Assembly (NCBI GenBank): GCA_020692205.1
Contig: JAIMKV010000001.1
Location: forward strand, 4,814 to 68,813
Direction: 5' to 3'
Length of the DNA: 64,000 nucleotides
From: Myxosarcina sp. GA_180221_E-2-1-MAG-40_15
GTDB taxonomy: Bacteria; Cyanobacteriota; Cyanobacteriia; Cyanobacteriales; Xenococcaceae
A model generated the notes under the pieces. It made no database searches. It worked only from the letters and a program-made list of their open reading frames with translations, and was not told the DNA's origin. Of this stretch, positions 1 through 8,079 are shown in pieces. Each line of letters begins with the position of its first letter. Within the stretch, counting starts at the first letter, position 1. Position numbers and translations under genes: made by a program.

Positions 1-551
1 GCTGGTTCATCAAGATTATCTAAACTAATTTCAGCGACTGATTCTTGATCTAAAGATTCTACCGTCTCCAAATTATCGAGTTCACTGAGTTCCAAACCAT
101 CCAGTTCTAGATCGGATGAACTAGCTAAATTTATCTCTATTGCAGGTTCAGCGGCCAATAATTCTAATTCTTGAGAATGCTCTGACTCTAAATCTGCTGT
201 TGAAGCTGTTGATTCGGATAAAACATCTAATTCTAGACCCGAATCGAAATCTTCAGTTGAGCTTATCTCTGGCGGATTGCGAAAATCCCAATCATCTAAA
301 TCTAAATTAATATTATTTTTCGGTTTTTGAGACTTAGATTCATTATTGGTGGGGGCAATTTCTGCTAAAGCTTCAGCATCATTTTGGGCAGCAGTTTCTG
401 CTGAGATAAATTCCGTGACAATTTCAGCATCTTCATTTTCTCCTGTCCATAAATCTACTAAATTTTCATCTCCCTGCCTTGAGGCATTAGAAATTTCCAA
501 TGATTCATCGAGATTATCATTTGCATCGATAGGCTTATCTTGACTGTTCAT
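1..551 (-). CDS. Acidic low-complexity protein, N-terminal part (runs off left edge)
   Basis: An open frame reads leftward from an ATG at 551 without a stop and leaves the window, so only the first 183 residues are seen. It begins MNSQDKPIDANDNLDE. It is rich in Asp, Glu, Ser, Leu and Asn, with recurring short motifs such as LDNLDE, LELDGLEL and LDLDDWDF and no hydrophobic segment. This looks like a disordered acidic N-terminal region ahead of a folded domain outside the window. I do not recognise the family. The overlapping plus-strand frame is a mirror artefact of this composition. Confidence 0.6.
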   Translation of the reverse strand, partial: MNSQDKPIDANDNLDESLEISNASRQGDENLVDLWTGENEDAEIVTEFISAETAAQNDAEALAEIAPTNNESKSQKPKNNINLDLDDWDFRNPPEISSTEDFDSGLELDVLSESTASTADLESEHSQELELLAAEPAIEINLASSSDLELDGLELSELDNLETVESLDQESVAEISLDNLDEP

Positions 552-1027
552 ATTAGTTAGTAGTTTTAACCGAATATTGCTTTATTGCTTAACCTTGAAA
601 TACGGTTGAGATAAATTTAATGCTTCCAATAAGTAATTGCCAGGTCAGTTTCACGAAGTCAGAGTCAGCCCCGTCGTTTGCGGGGCTAACGCCCCATCGT
701 CTGCGAAGCAGACTGTCAAAGCTTCGCTTTGTGCGCGGGGTCTCTCTGACCACAAATGTTTAAGCTTAGGTTTTGTAAATTTAAAAATATAGTTCAGACA
801 TTTAGTTAAATGGTTGTCAGTAAAACAGATTAAATTAGCTATATTTATCTGAATTATTATAGTTGACGACACATTTTTAGTTTGCCCAAAATTGCAGTGT
901 CAAATTAAGTCTGGTGATCAAAAAATCCAGTTACCTCTGTATAATCTGTTATTCCCTACTGCGCCATACCTAGATCAACATCTTGGTAATAGTTGTTATA
1001 AAACGTTACTTGTTAAGTATGTTATGT
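552..1027. other. Intergenic region with GC-rich palindromic repeat
   Basis: This gap between divergently oriented genes is AT-rich except for a GC-rich block at about 655-750. The block contains nested palindromes: GCCCCG...CGGGGC around 670-685, and GCGAAGCAGAC followed by AAGCTTCGCTTTG near 705-735. It begins and ends with GTCAGAG/CTCTGAC-like arms. It resembles the interspersed palindromic repeats common in cyanobacterial genomes. No small gene or RNA is recognised. Confidence 0.4.
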
Positions 1028-1882
1028 ATGAATCAACCTACTGCAACCCTATTAGTTTCTTGCCCTGATAGTCCTGGATTAGTTGCTAAAATAGCTAACT
1101 TTATCTACGCTAACGGAGGCAATATTATTCATGCCGATCAGCATACCGATTGCGCTACAAGTTTATTCTTGATTCGCATTGAATGGCAACTTGAAGGCTT
1201 TAATTTGCCCCGTGAAGCGATCGCAACTGCCTTTAAGGCGATCGCTAAACCGCTAAAAGCAACCTGGCAGCTACACTTTTCCGACACTTTGCCCAAAGTG
1301 GCAATTTGGGTCACCAAACAAGATCATTGTCTTTGGGATCTCCTCTGGCGACATCAAGCTAAAGAACTACCTGGTACTATTGCGCTGATTATGAGTAATC
1401 ATCCGCATTTAGAAGCGATCGCTAAACAGTTTAAGCTTGATTTTTATCATTTTACGATTACTCCAGAAACTAAAGCAGCACAAGAAGCTAAACAGCTAGA
1501 GCTTCTCAACCAATACGAAATAGATTTAGTAGTCTTGGCTAAGTATATGCAAATTATCAGCCCTGAGTTAATTAACCAGTTTCCGAATATTATTAATATC
1601 CATCATTCATTTTTGCCGGCTTTCCCTGGGGCAAAACCTTATCATCGCGCTCATGCTAGAGGGGTTAAAATTATTGGAGCGACGGCTCATTATGTTACCA
1701 AGGATCTTGATGAAGGCCCAATCATCGAGCAAGAGGTGGTACGAGTCAATCACCAAGATACGGTAGCGGATCTAATTCGTCAGGGAAAAGATCTTGAAAG
1801 ATTGGTCTTATCTCGTGCGGTAAGACTACATTTGCAAAATCGCATTTTAGTTTATGAAAATAAAACCGTAGTTTTTAGTTAA
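1028..1882 (+). CDS. purU: Formyltetrahydrofolate deformylase (PurU)
   Basis: PurU hydrolyses 10-formyltetrahydrofolate to formate and tetrahydrofolate in the cytoplasm, balancing the one-carbon pool. The 284-residue product has an N-terminal ACT domain (LLVSCPDSPGLVAKIANF, about residues 7-24, and onward) and a C-terminal formyltransferase domain with NIHHSFLPAF and LDEGPII, which carry the conserved Asn, His and Asp. I chose the ATG at 1028 because the protein then begins MNQPTATLLV and matches the usual length of about 280 residues. In-frame TTG (983) and ATG (1019) starts upstream would only add a non-conserved leader. Confidence 0.93.
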   Translation: MNQPTATLLVSCPDSPGLVAKIANFIYANGGNIIHADQHTDCATSLFLIRIEWQLEGFNLPREAIATAFKAIAKPLKATWQLHFSDTLPKVAIWVTKQDHCLWDLLWRHQAKELPGTIALIMSNHPHLEAIAKQFKLDFYHFTITPETKAAQEAKQLELLNQYEIDLVVLAKYMQIISPELINQFPNIINIHHSFLPAFPGAKPYHRAHARGVKIIGATAHYVTKDLDEGPIIEQEVVRVNHQDTVADLIRQGKDLERLVLSRAVRLHLQNRILVYENKTVVFS

Positions 1883-2334
1883 AACTGTTGATGGCTGTGA
1901 TTACTTGATAGAGTGATTATATAGACAAAGAATAAACTAGCTGAGATCTTAAAGCTTTAACTTACTGCGCTATTTGTTACTCACGTCTTACGAAATTTCG
2001 CGCTACTTCCTACTTCTGGCTTTTTACTGCGCTTTTGAAATGAGTAGACCACAACAATGAAATTCAAAAAAGCGCGTGAGGGATGCTGAATTTATTTCAG
2101 CATATCCAATCACGTAAGAAGCTAAAAGTTAAAAGCTACGAACTAACTAATTAAAAGCGAAGCAGCGCGGTCTTGGGGCGGCGGCTTTTGGGTAAGAAGA
2201 TTCTTACCCAAAACGCGCCTTGGTTTCCCCGCAGCGCTTCGCGCAGATCGTCGTCTTACGACGACTGGCGGGCGAATGCCCGCGCAGCGACTGCTTCAAG
2301 AAAACGTAGTCTATTCAAATGAAAACGGCTGTAA
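1883..2334. other. Intergenic region with dispersed repeat and GC-rich palindromes
   Basis: The gap between purU and rsmA holds a 79-bp repeat (2038-2116), then AGCTAAAAG-type short repeats. From about 2160 to 2300 there is a GC-rich block with the palindromes TTTTGGGTAAGAA/TTCTTACCCAAAA and GTCGTCTTACGACGAC and many GCG/CGC runs. No coding sequence or known RNA is recognised. The last part (about 2309-2333) also resembles sequence at 62454-62478. Confidence 0.5.
2038..2116. repeat. 79-bp dispersed repeat, copy 1
   Basis: The stretch from AAATGAGTAGACC to CCAATCACGTA reads identically to 62263-62341. Its second half can fold: ATGCTGAA and TTCAGCAT form an 8-bp stem, extended by CGTGA...TCACG (2075-2114). 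Both copies are followed by AGCTAAAAG-type repeats and a shared string TACGAACTAACTAATTAAAA. It is non-coding in both places, so a short mobile or structured RNA-like repeat is the best description. Confidence 0.75.
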
Positions 2335-3186
2335 ATGACATCTAGTAAAAAAAACAAAAAACATTCTAGTTTTAGACCGCGCAAACAGTTTGGTCAACAT
2401 TGGTTACGGAATGAAGCTGTTTTAGATCAAATTATCATTGCTGCGGAATTAAACCAAAGCGATCGCATCTTAGAAATTGGACCAGGTACAGGAAATTTAA
2501 CTTCTCGGTTACTCTCAGAAGTTGCGGCTTTAGTTTCCGTAGAAATTGACCGTGATTTGTGTCAACAACTCGTGCATAAATTTGGCGATCGCGATAATTT
2601 TTTGTTAGCTCAAGATGATTTTTTAAAGTTAAATTTATCATCTTTACTCCAAAATTTTCCCAAGTTTCAAAACCCGAATAAAGTAGTTGCTAATATTCCA
2701 TATAATATTACAGGGCCAATTATCGCAAAGCTCTTAGGAAAAATTGCTACTCCTGCACCGCAACAGTATGAATCAATCGTATTACTCGTGCAAAAAGAAG
2801 TCGGAGAACGTTTAATAGCTTTGCCTGGTAGCAAAGCCTTTGGGGCATTATCTATTCGGGTTCAATATTTAGCTGATTGTGAATTAATTTGTGATGTACC
2901 CGCCAAATCCTTTTATCCACCACCAAAAGTTGATTCCGTTGTAATTAGATTACATCCCAAAAAAGTTAAAGATCCAGCCGATAATCCTCGGCAGTTAGAA
3001 ACATTAGTTAAACTAGGGTTTGCTAGCAGAAGGAAAATGCTGCGAAATAATTTAAAAAGCCTAATCGACACCGAAGTTTTGAACCAAACATTAGAAAAAC
3101 TTAACTTTAATCTTCAATGCCGTGCCGAAGATTTGAGTTTAGAGAATTGGATTTTATTAAGTAATAATCTTCATCTTTTAAGCTAG
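2335..3186 (+). CDS. rsmA: 16S rRNA adenine dimethyltransferase RsmA (KsgA)
   Basis: RsmA dimethylates the two adjacent adenines in the 3'-terminal helix of 16S rRNA with S-adenosylmethionine, a late 30S assembly step. The 283-residue protein shows the family start RPRKQFGQHWLRN, SAM motif I ILEIGPGTGNLT, the acidic motif VSVEID, the catalytic NIPYNITGP, and a C-terminal FASRRKMLRNNLKSL helix region. The ATG at 2335 gives the family length. The upstream gap is repeat-rich, and an alkyltransferase-like gene follows 64 bp downstream in the same direction. Confidence 0.95.
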   Translation: MTSSKKNKKHSSFRPRKQFGQHWLRNEAVLDQIIIAAELNQSDRILEIGPGTGNLTSRLLSEVAALVSVEIDRDLCQQLVHKFGDRDNFLLAQDDFLKLNLSSLLQNFPKFQNPNKVVANIPYNITGPIIAKLLGKIATPAPQQYESIVLLVQKEVGERLIALPGSKAFGALSIRVQYLADCELICDVPAKSFYPPPKVDSVVIRLHPKKVKDPADNPRQLETLVKLGFASRRKMLRNNLKSLIDTEVLNQTLEKLNFNLQCRAEDLSLENWILLSNNLHLLS

Positions 3187-3250
3187 TTCCAAAAACTGTC
3201 CGCCCTAACTATCTATTATCTATTTTTGTTTCATAGTTAATCATCGATCG

Positions 3251-3571
3251 ATGTCACAATACGATCGCATTTACGCCACTGTCCGTAAAATCCCACCAGG
3301 TAAAGTAGCAACTTATGGACAAATTGCTGATTTGGCAGGACTATATGGCAAATCTCGTTTAGTCGGATATGCTCTTTTTCGGGTAGATATTGAAGCTGAT
3401 ATTCCTTGGCAAAGAGTAATTAACGCTAAAGGCGAGATTTCGTATTCTTTTCAACGTCAAGGTGGAGACTATTTACAAAAGCTTTTATTGGAAGAAGAAG
3501 GAATTAAATTTAAAAATAACGGTAAAATTGACCTTAAGAAATATCGTTGGCAACCGAAAAAAATTGGCTAG
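3251..3571 (+). CDS. Alkyltransferase-like protein (MGMT family, no acceptor Cys)
   Basis: The 106-residue protein is the DNA-binding domain of the O6-alkylguanine alkyltransferase family: the helix-turn-helix core KIPPGKVATYGQIADLAG and the arginine-finger region SRLVGYALFR. The acceptor motif PCHRV is replaced by PWQRV, with Trp53 where the reactive Cys should be. That is the signature of alkyltransferase-like proteins, which bind alkylated guanine and recruit nucleotide excision repair rather than reversing damage. It follows rsmA in the same direction and may share its transcript. Confidence 0.88.
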   Translation: MSQYDRIYATVRKIPPGKVATYGQIADLAGLYGKSRLVGYALFRVDIEADIPWQRVINAKGEISYSFQRQGGDYLQKLLLEEEGIKFKNNGKIDLKKYRWQPKKIG

Positions 3572-4016
3572 ATTTTAGCAGAACCATTTGTAGATTTTCT
3601 AGTAAAATTTAGCCTAAAAAAATGGGTTTGAAAAAATTATTAGGAGATAAAACTTGATAGTCTACGACTAGAAAATGTTTAGTTTATAATATAAAACTGT
3701 AGTTTAAATATTAATTGATTGATCTTTATTTGCTCAATTAATTAATCGTAGAACAAGGTGAATACCGCTAAATTTCTGACCCTAAAATAATTAAACTTAC
3801 CAACTCCAATGCTGATTAGTTGAATTATTTACAATAGCTTAAAACCCAGTAAAATTTGTCAGCTTTGCCAGCGATTTACCCAGTTAAACTTTAATTGTTT
3901 TGCTCTAATTAACTGTAAAATAAAATTGTCTAGAGATTGTTGCTCATAGCCAGTGAATAATCAAAAACAATTGTTTCCAGTAATTAATCTCATTTCTGCC
4001 GACACACCACAACAAA
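3572..4016. other. AT-rich intergenic region
   Basis: This 445-bp AT-rich gap lies between the alkyltransferase-like gene and rlmN, which point the same way. I see no ORF with coding character, no convincing hairpin terminator and no known RNA. It presumably holds the rlmN promoter. Confidence 0.3.
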
Positions 4017-5060
4017 ATGACACTACAAACGACAAACCAAGCAAATACCGATCAAGTTCTTTTGGGTCAATCTTTATCGCAATTAACCGACTGGGTAGAG
4101 AAGCACGGACAACCAGCCTATCGAGGTAAACAATTATATCAATGGTTGTACCAAAAAGAAGCGCGATCGCTTTTAGATATTTCTGTCTTCCCAAAAAAGT
4201 GGCGGGAGGAAATGGCGGATTATCCTCTTGGACGCTCGACAATTCATCATCGCAGCATTGCCCCCGATAAAACTCGTAAGTATTTATTAAGCCTGGCGGA
4301 TGGTTTGATTATCGAGGCAGTTGGTATTCCTACGGCAAAACGTTTAACTGTATGTGTTTCAACTCAGGTCGGTTGCCCAATGGACTGTGATTTTTGCGCT
4401 ACTGGGAAAGGAGGTTTTACACGTAATCTTAAGGCTTACGAAATTGTCGATCAGGTACTGACGGTACAAGAAGACTTTGAACAAAGAGTTAGTAACGTGG
4501 TGTTTATGGGCATGGGAGAACCCTTGGCAAATATTGATGAAGTTATCGCGGCGGTCAAATCTCTCAATCAGGATGTTGGCATTGGGGCGCGATCGCTCAC
4601 CGTATCAACTGTAGGCATTCCAGGAAAAATTCAACAGCTAGCTCAACATCGATTACAAATTGTCTTGGCGGTAAGTCTTCACGCTTCTAATCAAGCTTTG
4701 CGAGAACAGTTGATTCCTAGTGCCAAAAAATATACTTTAGACAATCTTTTAGATGAGTGTCGAGATTATGTTCAGGTTACGGGTAGAAGAGTAACCTTTG
4801 AGTATATTCTTCTGGCAGGAATTAATGATTTGCCTGAAAATGCCCATGAATTAGCTCAATGTTTAAAAGGTTTTCAAACTCATGTTAATTTAATCCCTTA
4901 CAATCCTATTTCTGAAGCTGATTATCAAAGACCAAACAATCATCGAATTAGAGAATTTACTAAGATTTTAGAATTGGCTAATATAGCTGTTAGCGTACGC
5001 TATTCCCGTGGCTTGGAAGCGAATGCAGCTTGTGGACAATTAAGAGCTTCAAAAGTTTAA
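4017..5060 (+). CDS. rlmN: 23S rRNA / tRNA adenine C2-methyltransferase RlmN
   Basis: RlmN is a radical-SAM enzyme that methylates C2 of an adenine in 23S rRNA and of A37 in some tRNAs. The 347-residue protein has an N-terminal accessory domain ([16 protein letters not shown]), the cluster motif CPMDCDFC (Cys120, Cys124, Cys127), the family signature [15 protein letters not shown], and a C-terminal ANAACGQL with the second catalytic Cys. The ATG at 4017 is the natural start. The final 4 bp overlap the stop of a small gene on the other strand. Confidence 0.95.
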   Translation: MTLQTTNQANTDQVLLGQSLSQLTDWVEKHGQPAYRGKQLYQWLYQKEARSLLDISVFPKKWREEMADYPLGRSTIHHRSIAPDKTRKYLLSLADGLIIEAVGIPTAKRLTVCVSTQVGCPMDCDFCATGKGGFTRNLKAYEIVDQVLTVQEDFEQRVSNVVFMGMGEPLANIDEVIAAVKSLNQDVGIGARSLTVSTVGIPGKIQQLAQHRLQIVLAVSLHASNQALREQLIPSAKKYTLDNLLDECRDYVQVTGRRVTFEYILLAGINDLPENAHELAQCLKGFQTHVNLIPYNPISEADYQRPNNHRIREFTKILELANIAVSVRYSRGLEANAACGQLRASKV

Positions 5061-5254
5061 GCAGATGTAGCATTAATCAGACAATAACTATTAATGCCTG
5101 GAGCATAAGCTTCGATTACTTTGCCAGTTTTAGCGCACTGTACTAGCAAGTAGTCACAACTATCGCAGGAAGTGCGTTGAATCGAATCATCTATAATGCT
5201 TCTCGTAGCGCGATTGCCACAGTTAGGACAATATATTATCTGTGTTTTAGTCAT
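5057..5254 (-). CDS. Small zinc-ribbon protein, conserved-looking hypothetical
   Basis: This 65-residue protein has two Cys pairs, CPNC and CDSC, 17 residues apart, plus later single Cys residues, so it should form a zinc ribbon. I start it at the ATG at 5254 ([12 protein letters not shown]), eight codons inside the longest frame, because the upstream residues look like leader. It is convergent with rlmN and its stop overlaps that of rlmN by 4 bp. No function can be assigned. Confidence 0.65.
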   Translation of the reverse strand: MTKTQIIYCPNCGNRATRSIIDDSIQRTSCDSCDYLLVQCAKTGKVIEAYAPGINSYCLINATSA

Positions 5255-5674
5255 TTTGATTATAGAAAATATAGGCACTTATTTGGTCCCATAAATTCTG
5301 CTTAAGTAAAGGTGGTTGATTATTAAATGTAACTCTCCAATTATAATTTTCAACTAGATAAAAATAATCATTCTTTATATAGATTTCATCTGCTTAAGGC
5401 TCGATCCCCAATTAGATCAAGTTAATGTATAGCATAGTCGCAAATTCAAAATAGTATTAATGTAACTCTGTATATAGTTAATCAACAACAGTAATTTTTG
5501 GGGTCACAATTGATTCATAGCTCAATCTGCTACTACATTTTACTTGGCTGAGTAATTTAGCAATGATTTGTTTAACGTCAAAAAATACACTCTAAATATC
5601 TATTTATGGTTCATCGTGAAGTTCAATGATTTAATTTTAGAAAACAATTACTTTGCTTTTGATAGCGATAAACT
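5255..5674. other. Intergenic region upstream of menB
   Basis: This AT-rich 420-bp gap lies between the divergent zinc-ribbon gene and menB. A spurious plus-strand frame starting at 5568 overlaps menB in another frame and is not credible. No recognisable RNA or repeat is present; it should contain both promoters. Confidence 0.3.
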
Positions 5675-6508
5675 ATGCAAGTTGAATGGCAGACAGCTAA
5701 AACTTACGAAGATATTCTTTACCAAAAATGGTCTGGAATTGCCAAAATTACGATCAATCGCCCTCACAAACGTAACGCCTTTCGCCCCAAAACTGTATTT
5801 GAGATGTACGATGCTTTCGTTGATGCTCGTGAGGACAATACTGTTGGCGTAGTTCTCTTAACTGGCGCAGGGCCTCATACAGATGGTAAATATGCTTTTT
5901 GTGCTGGTGGAGATCAAAGCATTAGAGGTAAGGCAGGTTACATAGACGATCGCGGCACACCAAGACTAAACGTTTTAGATTTACAGCGTTTAATTCGTTC
6001 GCTACCGAAAGTTACGATTGCTTTGGTTGCAGGTTATGCCATTGGTGGGGGACACGTACTTCATGTCTTATGCGATCTAACCATTGCAGCCGACAATGCT
6101 GTTTTTGGACAGACTGGTCCCAAGGTAGGTAGTTTTGATGGCGGGTTTGGCTCTGGGTATTTGGCTCGAATTGTCGGGCAAAAAAAAGCCAGAGAGATTT
6201 GGTTTCTCTGTCGGCAATATAGCGCGACTGAAGCCCGGGAAATGGGTCTGGTCAACTGTGTTGTGCCAATAGAACAATTAGAAGCCGAAGGAATTAAGTG
6301 GTCTCAAGAGATCTTGACCAAAAGTCCGATCGCGATTAGATGTCTTAAAGCCGCATTTAATGCTGATTGCGATGGACAAGCTGGCATACAAGAGCTAGCA
6401 GGTAACGCTACCATGCTCTATTACATGACGGAAGAGGGTGCAGAAGGAAAACAAGCCTTCCTAGAAAAACGCCCCCCAGATTTTCAGCAATATCCCTGGT
6501 TACCTTAA
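5675..6508 (+). CDS. menB: 1,4-dihydroxy-2-naphthoyl-CoA synthase (MenB)
   Basis: MenB cyclises o-succinylbenzoyl-CoA to 1,4-dihydroxy-2-naphthoyl-CoA in phylloquinone synthesis, which in cyanobacteria supplies the photosystem I quinone. The 277-residue protein is a crotonase-fold member: [14 protein letters not shown], the oxyanion-hole segment [22 protein letters not shown], and [18 protein letters not shown] with the conserved Asp of MenB. The C-terminal [14 protein letters not shown] is typical. The ATG at 5675 fits. A strong hairpin terminator follows about 95 bp downstream. Confidence 0.96.
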   Translation: MQVEWQTAKTYEDILYQKWSGIAKITINRPHKRNAFRPKTVFEMYDAFVDAREDNTVGVVLLTGAGPHTDGKYAFCAGGDQSIRGKAGYIDDRGTPRLNVLDLQRLIRSLPKVTIALVAGYAIGGGHVLHVLCDLTIAADNAVFGQTGPKVGSFDGGFGSGYLARIVGQKKAREIWFLCRQYSATEAREMGLVNCVVPIEQLEAEGIKWSQEILTKSPIAIRCLKAAFNADCDGQAGIQELAGNATMLYYMTEEGAEGKQAFLEKRPPDFQQYPWLP

Positions 6509-6527
6509 GCAATGAGATAATAAGTTA

Positions 6528-6565
6528 GCGGTACACCGCCTGACGCGGTCGAAGGTACTCCTCCC
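6528..6565. repeat. Short GC-rich repeat (GGTACACCGCC family)
   Basis: The string GGTACACCGCCTGACGCGGT just after menB contains the inverted pair ACCGC/GCGGT. A close relative, GGTACACCGCCCATACGCGG, sits at about 56563-56586. A third similar string, GGTACAGCCCCTGACGCA, lies inside kaiA near 29741. It looks like a small family of dispersed palindromic repeats. Confidence 0.45.
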
Positions 6566-6603
6566 TAAACGGACGGAGTCAAAGCGTTAACAAAAATACA
6601 GTG

Positions 6604-6637
6604 AAAACGCGCTCCTAAAATTTTAAGAGCGCGTTTT
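6604..6637 (+). terminator. Hairpin terminator after menB
   Basis: AAAACGCGCTC and GAGCGCGTTTT are perfect inverted arms, extended by TAAAA/TTTTA around a tiny loop. The A-run before and T-run after the stem make it usable in both directions, so it can end menB from the left and the 95-codon gene on the opposite strand from the right. Confidence 0.75.
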
Positions 6638-6737
6638 AAATCAAAAAGCCGATTAAGCTAGGGTTTGCTGTTTCAATTGATGAACTAAGAAAATGGGAAA
6701 ATTTAAATCATCTTGGCAAATTCTGGGTTACAGCAAC

Positions 6738-7025
6738 CTACTGCGATTTTGGAGAAGCCATTTGAGGACAACTATCGTCAACTTTAATCTTAGATGGGCT
6801 AGAAGCTATTTGAGTGGAAGAATTCAGCGAAATTGAAGTTTCCAGCTGAAAAATGTCTTCTAATTTTTTTAGCGTTGTTTTAAAAGGTGGAGAAGCAAAA
6901 GAGCAGGCTTTCCAATTACCCTGGACTGGTACATCTAACATTTGGCAACAACCGCCTCTACGTCCCTCTGGCTGATAAAAACGGCAGTAGCGACATGCCG
7001 AGGTAGAAAAATTTATTTCATTCAT
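6738..7025 (-). CDS. Cys-rich hypothetical protein
   Basis: The 95-residue protein has a compact cysteine-rich N-terminal half: ACRYCRFYQPEGRRGGCC, then a further Cys in NWKACSFA, with an FYQPEGRRG core. This pattern suggests a metal-binding module. The C-terminal half is Ser/Thr-rich and probably disordered. The start is the ATG at 7025. I see a likely conserved cyanobacterial protein but cannot assign a role. It is convergent with menB across the terminator at 6604-6637. Confidence 0.6.
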   Translation of the reverse strand: MNEINFSTSACRYCRFYQPEGRRGGCCQMLDVPVQGNWKACSFASPPFKTTLKKLEDIFQLETSISLNSSTQIASSPSKIKVDDSCPQMASPKSQ

Positions 7026-7233
7026 TAGTTCATTAGGTTTTCTGGCTGGATCGGTTCTATTCCATTCCGCTATTTATATTCTGCTCTGTCTTCATAATCA
7101 CGATAATCCAATTGAAATGATTATTTGGTAAGGCTTAGAATGATCCCCAAGCACGAGCGCTCTTTCATATTCTCTTTATAATTGATTAATGAACAGATAC
7201 AAAATTGCCAAAAAATAGTATCCCAAAATACTT

Positions 7234-7262
7234 TTGACTAGGTATTTTTATGGAGATATAGC
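7234..7262 (+). promoter_or_regulatory. Candidate sigma-70-type promoter for a small RNA
   Basis: TTGACT at 7234-7239 is followed after 17 bp by TATAGC at 7257-7262, close to the -35/-10 consensus. No plus-strand ORF follows before the terminator-like hairpin at 7291-7318, so the predicted transcript would be about 50 nt and non-coding. Confidence 0.35.
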
Positions 7263-7268
7263 GACGAA

Positions 7269-7318
7269 AATCTATAGGGATCATTAATAACTTAAGCAAA
7301 ACGGCTTAAGATTTTTTT
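7269..7318 (+). ncRNA. Candidate short non-coding RNA ending in an intrinsic terminator
   Basis: Between the candidate promoter at 7234-7262 and a T-run at 7312-7318 lies a short segment ending in the hairpin CTTAAGC-AAAACG-GCTTAAG (7291-7310). A 7-bp perfect stem plus seven Ts is a good intrinsic terminator on the plus strand, yet no plus-strand gene precedes it. It does not match a small RNA family I know. The alternative is a weak terminator serving the minus-strand gene that stops at 7321. Confidence 0.3.
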
Positions 7319-7320
7319 AT

Positions 7321-7950
7321 TTACGTTTGAGGAAAATTTGGAGGTTGATATTCTTCAGACCATTTCTGAGCAATACAGTGATAACATAAATTCCAACGTT
7401 CTATTTCTCCCTTGGGCGTGAGAGAATTACAGCCAGAACAAATCAGCCAAGCAGAAGATTTATGTTCAAGAGTTTTTAGCCAACGTTCAGCAGCATTCTT
7501 AGCTTTAGCCGAAGCAGATTCAGACAAAGACAAACGAGCATTTTGGCTGTTTTCGTCTTCTTGCTTCGTAGTAATTGAGTGCATCGGAGCTATGTTAAAT
7601 TTTCGTTGATCACCAGCACCAAACAAACTTGGTTGAATTTCTAGTTGAGCCGTTTTTTGATGCCAGTGAAAAGATGAAAAACGAATATCTTTTAAAGTAA
7701 AGGTTAGCTTTTGGTTGAGCCGTTTTAATAGAGAATATCGTTGAAAAGAAAGTTCTTGCGCTCTTGCTGCACTAGATGTTGCCACCCAAAGTACTTGTCG
7801 GGTAATGTGAAGTGGACGAGTATGTTTGAGCGTCTGCTGATTAACGCTATTTTCCCAGCATTGTAGTAATTGGCGATGTTCTCTGAATTTTTCCCAACCA
7901 GGCTGCTGCTCAAGTTGGGTTAAGATTTGTTCTACAGAGTTGAAATGCAA
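7321..7950 (-). CDS. DUF721 / DciA-like protein with C-terminal zinc ribbon
   Basis: The N-terminal 100 residues fit the DUF721/DciA family (FNSVEQILTQL, WEKFREHRQLLQCWENSVN, HTRPLHI, LWVATSSAARAQELSF). DciA is the widespread helicase operator that interacts with DnaB at replication initiation. The C-terminus adds a putative zinc ribbon, CSGC (from CSGCNSLTPKGE) and CYHC 20 residues apart, beyond the DUF721 core. The start appears to be TTG at 7950: an in-frame TAA lies six codons upstream and no ATG precedes the conserved block. It may act as the replicative helicase loader here, since cyanobacteria lack DnaC. Confidence 0.72.
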   Translation of the reverse strand: MHFNSVEQILTQLEQQPGWEKFREHRQLLQCWENSVNQQTLKHTRPLHITRQVLWVATSSAARAQELSFQRYSLLKRLNQKLTFTLKDIRFSSFHWHQKTAQLEIQPSLFGAGDQRKFNIAPMHSITTKQEDENSQNARLSLSESASAKAKNAAERWLKTLEHKSSAWLICSGCNSLTPKGEIERWNLCYHCIAQKWSEEYQPPNFPQT

Positions 7951-8079
7951 GTTAAAGACTAGGAATTAAGGACTGAAGATTAAGAATTAAAGATCTGCCT
8001 AAAATATTGAGGTCTTGGATCTATCTAGATATAAATATAGTTTATCAAAAGCGTAGAACTTACAGTTGGTGAGTAATAG

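Noticed and set aside
346-543. Plus-strand frame of 65 codons
   Set aside because: It lies opposite the acidic minus-strand gene, and its Ser/Ala-rich sequence follows from the mirror composition; no ribosome-binding site or family is seen.
3961-4242. Minus-strand frame of 93 codons over rlmN start
   Set aside because: It overlaps the well-supported rlmN on the opposite strand and has no recognisable motif.
5568-5852. Plus-strand frame of 94 codons before and into menB
   Set aside because: It runs into menB in another frame and has no family similarity.
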